Positions 56,884 through 64,000 of a stretch of DNA of 64,000 nucleotides are shown piece after piece; the stretch's first letter is position 1, and every line of letters starts with the position of its first letter. The stretch is from Lindgomyces ingoldianus (taxonomy: Eukaryota; Ascomycota; Dothideomycetes; Pleosporales; Lindgomycetaceae). Made by a program: the position numbers and the translations under genes. The DNA lies in assembly GCF_010093535.1 (NCBI RefSeq), contig NW_022985175.1:496001-560000 (forward strand), written 5' to 3'. Under the pieces are notes generated by a model. The model was given only the letters and a program-made list of their open reading frames with translations, was not told the origin of the DNA and made no database searches.

Positions 56884-57577
56884 TTGGGGAAGGAAAGTTG
56901 CGATGTGGTCTTGCGACGCTGGCGCTGACGCGCAGCGCTGGATCTTTAGGTTCGCCCCAGTGGATAGAGAGATAGCATCAACAGTGTCTTGAGAGCCAGA
57001 ACGATCTGTCAAAGGGTCCTCAAGGCAGGAAGTAAACGAGTGTAGTGTCGTGGGGGGTGTCTGATTACTGTTCTGAGAGAAAGCGCAAGCTGAGGACTCT
57101 CCCGCATGCGGCTCGTGAACTCCGAGGTGCCAAGATGCGAGACGACCGTTTCAGCCCTATCTAGGGGACGTGACACCTCGACCCACTACTGCGATGCAGT
57201 GCCATTGTATTGAGCCACACGCCGAAGTATTTGTTAAATTTTGACTGTTTCCACAGAATATACTCGTTATGCTCAGATGCCGTAAAGATACCTCAGGCTC
57301 TTAACCACGAATATGGTGCCCCATGGCAGCATCAGCGCTAGGGCATAAATTTTATACAGTAGGTGTCAATTCTCTACCAAATCATTTATGGCCTCGAACT
57401 GCTAGTCACACAGCGAGCACAAAATGCCCCTAGAGGCAGCTCACCACCCTCCAGAATCTTGAAATACACATGTATGAATATGCAGGACAATGCCACCACG
57501 TCTACTCTCTAAAGCAACCAAATATGCAAGCCATGAACAATAAAAAGAAGGCAAGGGGAAAAGGACAAAGTGTGATT
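56884..57577. other. MID1 upstream region and acyl-CoA synthetase 3' flank
   Basis: Contains the MID1 leader/promoter. No gene in 57013-57577; an 80-codon ORF at 57470 overlaps the end of the next gene. Confidence 0.5.
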
Positions 57578-59958
57578 CTACAACTTCGCCTTGATCTTGC
57601 CGTTTTCTTCCTCCTCCAACGCTTCAGCGTACAGTTCATCGAGGTGGTCCCTGAACCACCGAGCAGCTTGCGGACGCTTGAGCTTGAGTCTATAGCACCG
57701 TTAGCACTCTAGTAGCACAGCAAGGCCCGGGTTACTAACGTGGGAGTCAGAAGCTGGTTCTCGACCGTAAAAGGATCGATGAACAGCCTGCATGCCCTAA
57801 CCTTCTCATAGCTGTTGAACTTGTTCTTCCGCCCCACCTTATCTAATTCTTTGATCACCGCCTTCTCGATCTTCTTGTTCTGAGCAATTTTCTCCAGCTT
57901 CTCTAAATCAACCGGATCCACTTTCTCACCAAGGACCTTGCTAGCAAAAGGCGCAAAAGCATCCGGTGCAACGCCAAAGATACCGACAAGGAAGCTCTGG
58001 TGGGAATCGCCGTGGACGTATGCAGTTGCTAGGTACCCACAGCTTGCGAGGTAGACGTTTTCGATGCGTTCAGGAGAGATATATTCACCCTGCGCGAGTT
58101 TGAGGACGTTCTTCCTCCGATCGATGATCTTGAAGCGGCCGAGCTCGTCAATCTGACAGATATCTCCAGTGTGGAACCACCCCTCACTATCCATCGCTTT
58201 TTTCGTTTCCTCGTCGTTACGAAAGTACTCCCTAAACAACGTCGATGAACGAATTAGCAATTCCCCCCGGGGATGTGGCTTATCGGTGGAGAGGTACTCC
58301 ATATCTGGGACGTCCAAAAGGCAGCATTCGGACGTTGGCACAACCGCGCCGCAATTTCCCGCCGTCAAGTCGCCGTCGAGCTGAACCAGAGTGACCGCAT
58401 AGGTCTCGGTTAATCCGTACCCCTGGATGAAGTTGTTTCCGAACACGATTCTCAGGAACTGTTGTAGACCAGGGTCAATCGGCGCCGACCCACTAACCAT
58501 CACCTTACACCGCTCTAACCCAAATGCTCTAACAACCTTCTTCGACCAGATTCGATCGTACAGAGCGTGCTTGTTCGTAGGGTTCTCCTTGTCCTTAAGC
58601 GCAGCAGTCTTTGTAGCCACGACATGTCGCGACAATTTGCCCTTAAATCCAGATTGCTTAACAGTAGCCTCTTTTATCGCGGACCCGAATTTGTTGTACA
58701 GCCGCGGAACGCCAGCGAAGGAGGTCGGGCGCAGGATTTTCAAATCCTCGACGAGCTCCGCAATGTTCCCATGGAAATAGCCAATTGCGGCGCCAGTTGC
58801 GAGAGCAAGATGTTCACCTAGTCGCTGGTAGATATGCGCCAGTGGAAGGAACGAACACATGACCTGGTCTGGTGAACATCCAATGACAATCATACTTACA
58901 CATATTCCCGCTATTGCGTTCCTATGCGTGAGTACGACACCCTTGGGGTCACCTGTAGTACCAGAAGTGTAGTTAATCGTGATGACATCGTCGGGTTTGG
59001 GGAGGCTATATGGAATTGGTTCCTTCTCTCCCAAGGCCTCTACATCCTCGATGTAGTAAATACTTACTCCAATCTCACTAGCCAGAGAGTTCAAGAGTTC
59101 ACCTTTGGACTGACCTGGGAGCTCACCGGAAGAAATTGGATCTAGCACGACGATCATTTTGAGCGTAGGTAGGCGAGGCTTTAGCTTTAGCAGTGTGGTG
59201 ACGTGGTTTAGAGATGTGACGACGCAAGTCAGGGATGCGTGGTTGACGATATATTCTGTGGTATCCGGACCCAAGGTGTCGTATATCGAAACTGTGAACA
59301 GACTTTGAGACATGCATGCCAGATCTACGCATATTAGCATGTGAATCCGGCAAAATGACGTCTCAAGCCATCAAAATATGGTGCCTACCTGTAATCTGCC
59401 ACTCAGGTCTATTCTGGCACCATAAACCCACTCCATAGTGCCGTCCCTCAACCCCTGACTTGCGGTGTAAATGTACCAAGCCTGCACCTAGATTCTTTCT
59501 CCGGGTTTGAACTGTCTGGTAGTCTTGCCATTGGTATGCACCAAACGTTTTCGATACCGGGTCGTAAGGACGGCTGCCTAAGCATTTATTCCGTGGATAT
59601 CTTGTAGCTGTAATTGGTGATGTTAGGAACTGGTGCTGTGGGGGAGAAAGGAATGATTTTCAAGCGTACCTGATGCCTCAAAAGCTTCGTGTGCAGTTGT
59701 GATCTAGACGCACACTTCAATCAGCACTTCAAATCTGCAACTCAACGTACCCAAGGTAAAATTCGAGAAATAAAGGGAACTCACGCTCTCGTCAAGCCTC
59801 TCCATCATAGGACCATCCCTGTACCTCCAGTGCCGATACACAGCACTGCGACCTTCCGACTGCGATCCAAGAATCGGTACACTGTAAGGCTGGCCCTTCG
59901 GCGGTGGCTTTGCTATTTCGGCTGCGCGCTGGAGCGTGGGATCTGGTTGGCCGAACAT
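57578..59958 (-). CDS. Long-chain acyl-CoA synthetase, probable peroxisomal form
   Basis: Activates long-chain fatty acids to CoA thioesters for beta-oxidation or lipid synthesis. Exons 59958-59785, 59703-59670, 59607-59389, 59324-57740 and 57689-57578 give 707 residues, normal for the family. The spliced N-terminal part contains RKNLGAGLVHLHRKSGVEG, then YGVGLWCQNRPEWQITDLAC. The AMP-binding P-loop is YTSGTTGDPKGV at about 261-272; FIQGYGLTETYAVT and GWFHTGDICQIDELGRFKII, with DRRKNVLKLAQGEYI, complete the adenylation core. The C-terminus ends KAKL; the last three residues, AKL, fit a type 1 peroxisomal signal. The short second exon (34 bases) is supported by frame and by the AHEAFEASATRYPRNKCLGS join. 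Symbol (FAA1/faaB-like) not assigned. Confidence 0.93.
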
Positions 59959-61333
59959 GTTCCTCAACGCTTAGATGTTGGTCCTTCTCTTTTGTAATTT
60001 CAAAACTCAAAAGTCAAGAGATCCCTTCAGAATGGTGATGGAATGGAAGAAGCTAGAATGAGATACTAAGAACTTGGGAGCGAAAAGTCTGATGTAATTT
60101 GGGGCAAAACGTGATACAATGAATGGAAGTGCGAATTAGATCCTACAAGCTGCTGGATGCCTCAAATTTCTGCTCCGTTGCCCAAAGTCAGCAACTCCAG
60201 TCCCCAAGATACGAAACTCCCAGCCCCAGGGCGCTGATGGTAGGATGTCGGCGAAGCCGAAGCTCGCATAACTTACCAGGGGTGAGACGCCACAAACTTG
60301 AATAGCAGATTCGCAACGTGGTGGATCGTGGGGTGTGAACACTCCTAAGCTTGACTCTTCAAAAGGGAAAAGGATTTCCTTCTTGAAAAGATAAAAAGGG
60401 GAAAGAGGTTTTAAAGAGAGAGGCGAAGCGCGAGGTAAGACAAAGAGTCGCGTCTTCGTCCGAGAAGCAGTCTCGAAGGCGAGCTGGAGCCTCGGTACGT
60501 CAGACCAACGCAGATGAAATTCGGGCCAAGCACACCAGATGAAGCTCAGGATTCGGAGTTACCAGTTCTCGGCCACCAGGTCTTCCGCAAATAGCCTCGA
60601 ATCTGTGGCTTGGTACGGAGGACCGTTGACACCAACACCCGTGTTCGTCAGCTTTGTAGCTTCATGGTGCCGCGCAAAGTAAGGTTAATGTTAACCTTAA
60701 TGCAGGAGTGCGACTGTGCAGCCATATGGAATATCTACTGTTTGTGCTTGCAAATAGATGCTTTCACAAGCCAAAATTCCTTCCTTCAATATGCTTGCTT
60801 TCTCTTTCACATGCCCCGGTGATCTTGCACCAGACCACGCGGACCAGATCTTTGCATGCCTAACGCGCACGCCACACGGAAGCGAAACTGTTTCGGGTAA
60901 CGAGGCGTTTCTTAGGTGCAGATCACGGGACCATGGTTTCTTGTTCGCGCTAACAGTCAGATGCCTCGGTCCATGATGTCTGCTTGCTGGTTGGTGACAT
61001 TTTTTGGTTGTGGGGAAGACTCGGATGGGTTCTGGGGAAGCTGGAGACATGTGAGCGCTTATCTCTCGTACGAACCACAGGCCGAGATAATGGCAAGTTC
61101 ACCGAATGACTGTGAGAAGATATCGTGTCCTAAAACGCAACTGCTTGCGACGTCCCTAGCAGTTTTTTTCCTTGTCTTTCATCGAAAACTTGATCTAATA
61201 TAGGTATCTACTATATAGGCCCTGAACACGAGCGGGCATCTCGTCGCTTCGGCAAAACCGGCCTCAGAAGGACTCCCAAAGACACTCAAAGTCGTGGTTT
61301 CGAAATCGGTGCATCTGAACACATTCAGCACGA
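59959..61333. other. Intergenic region between the acyl-CoA synthetase and MET17 genes
   Basis: 1.37 kb with the synthetase promoter and the MET17 3' flank. Short ORFs overlap on both strands; none is recognisable. Confidence 0.5.
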
Positions 61334-63171
<1,838 letters not shown>

Positions 63172-64000
63172 GTGAGCTTGTACGGTCGAGCGAAAGTGGA
63201 GAATCCGGGGATGTGGTTCTGATTTGGAGGGGGAGAATCCGGGCCGAAGGGAGAACTGGTAACTGTGACAAAGGGTCGCCGAACAAGTTCAAGTAACAAT
63301 TGTGCAAAACTCCGTTCACGTCACGTCATACAGAAACAAAGAGACTAGACCCCGCAATGTATTGGTGTGATATTCGTTGTATCCAGGCGCGTGGGCGATG
63401 GTCTATAGCTTCGCTGAGGGAGTCTCCCTTTATAGCTCCACCCCAAGCGTCACCTCGCCGAAGACGCGGTGTAAAATGTCGGCCGCTGACTCTTCCTCCC
63501 GCTGCTCAGCCTACTGAGTTGTCTCAATATAGTGAAGCCATGATCAGCCCATCCGAGATCGGTCGCGTTTGGTTGTTGAAAATCCTAGCACGAGCACGCA
63601 ATTTCTACCCCTCCAATGCCCCGCGCCAAGAGAAAGCCACCGAGCACCATCGAGCTCTGGTACTTCGGAGGCCAGTTTACACTCGGGAAGGCCACTTTCA
63701 ATTGCTAAGAGAAGAAGGATATCGTAAAGTCGAAAGACTGATGCCCAGATCGAGGATGTCCTACCGCGAGAGCATCAGCTTAGGCCTTCAGCTTACAGCC
63801 GCTGGCGTGGAACCCCAAGTCCCGCGAGACACTCCTTTCTGCCCCTCGAGACAGGTTGCTGGAAAGGCTGCAGCCCCAGGCGGGAGAGCTTGCATAATAA
63901 AATCCGCCGATTCACGTAGCGTGCATGTGTGCTCAAGTTACAGCTTATATCACACAATTTGTGTCAGGTCGCCGAATCCATTCTAGCCAAGTCTGTTCCG
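63172..64000. other. MET17 upstream region
   Basis: A 228-codon ORF at 63300-63986 (+) has no recognisable domain and unusual composition for a gene; I treat it as chance. The CACGTCACGTCAT stretch near 63316 is a possible bZIP or bHLH site for sulfur regulation (inference). Confidence 0.4.

Noticed and set aside
58872..58902. Possible 31-base intron (GTAAGT to ACCAG) in the acyl-CoA synthetase
   Set aside because: Too short for a fungal intron, and the unspliced reading keeps the family alignment up to FLPLAHIYQRL.
63300..63986. 228-codon ORF at the right edge
   Set aside because: No domain, poor composition, and it lies in the expected MET17 promoter.

Overview
The window is nuclear DNA from a filamentous ascomycete (Pezizomycotina; I cannot fix the class). 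Genes are compact and mostly carry 1 to 10 short introns (about 47 to 125 bases, usually GTAAGT/GTATGT donors and CTAAC-like branch sites). The products are eukaryotic and several families are fungal (DUF7053, RTA1-like, yapsin, DUF7580). No rRNA, convincing tRNA, CRISPR array or intact transposon was seen. Gene models were built by hand: splice sites were chosen so that the reading frame and the family alignment continue across each junction, and every multi-exon model below sums to a whole number of codons.

Layout. 0-10 kb: 5' end of carnitine acetyltransferase (runs off the left edge), the RAD51 paralogue RAD57, a DHA1-type MFS transporter, a DUF7053 protein and a small MARVEL membrane protein. 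10-19 kb: a large EDC4/Pdc1-like mRNA-decapping scaffold, a cytosolic GH85 endo-beta-N-acetylglucosaminidase, and, divergent from it, the KDEL receptor ERD2. 19-31 kb: three accessory genes, namely a 1511-residue, 11-exon protein ending in CorA-like membrane helices, a DUF7580 protein, and a C2H2 zinc-finger protein divergent from the DUF7580 gene. 31-41 kb: a GPI-type yapsin aspartic protease, RFC4 (clamp-loader subunit, human RFC2), the rotted relic of a RecQ-like helicase, and a disordered nuclear protein. 40-50 kb: TRAPPC10/Trs130 of the TRAPPII complex, an RTA1-family membrane protein, and an unrecognised 426-residue protein. 51-64 kb: phosphatase PP5/PPT1, elongation factor SPT4 with a long in-frame upstream ORF, the MID1 calcium-channel subunit, a long-chain acyl-CoA synthetase ending in a peroxisomal AKL tripeptide, and O-acetylhomoserine sulfhydrylase (MET17).

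Most of these are conserved housekeeping genes with no operon-like logic. Loose themes are secretory-pathway function (ENGase, ERD2, TRAPPC10, yapsin), DNA maintenance (RAD57, RFC4) and fatty-acid handling (carnitine acetyltransferase, acyl-CoA synthetase). The part most likely to hold new biology is the accessory block at 19.7-30.8 kb, whose protein architectures resemble those of fungal self/non-self recognition loci. No function can be proved from sequence alone.
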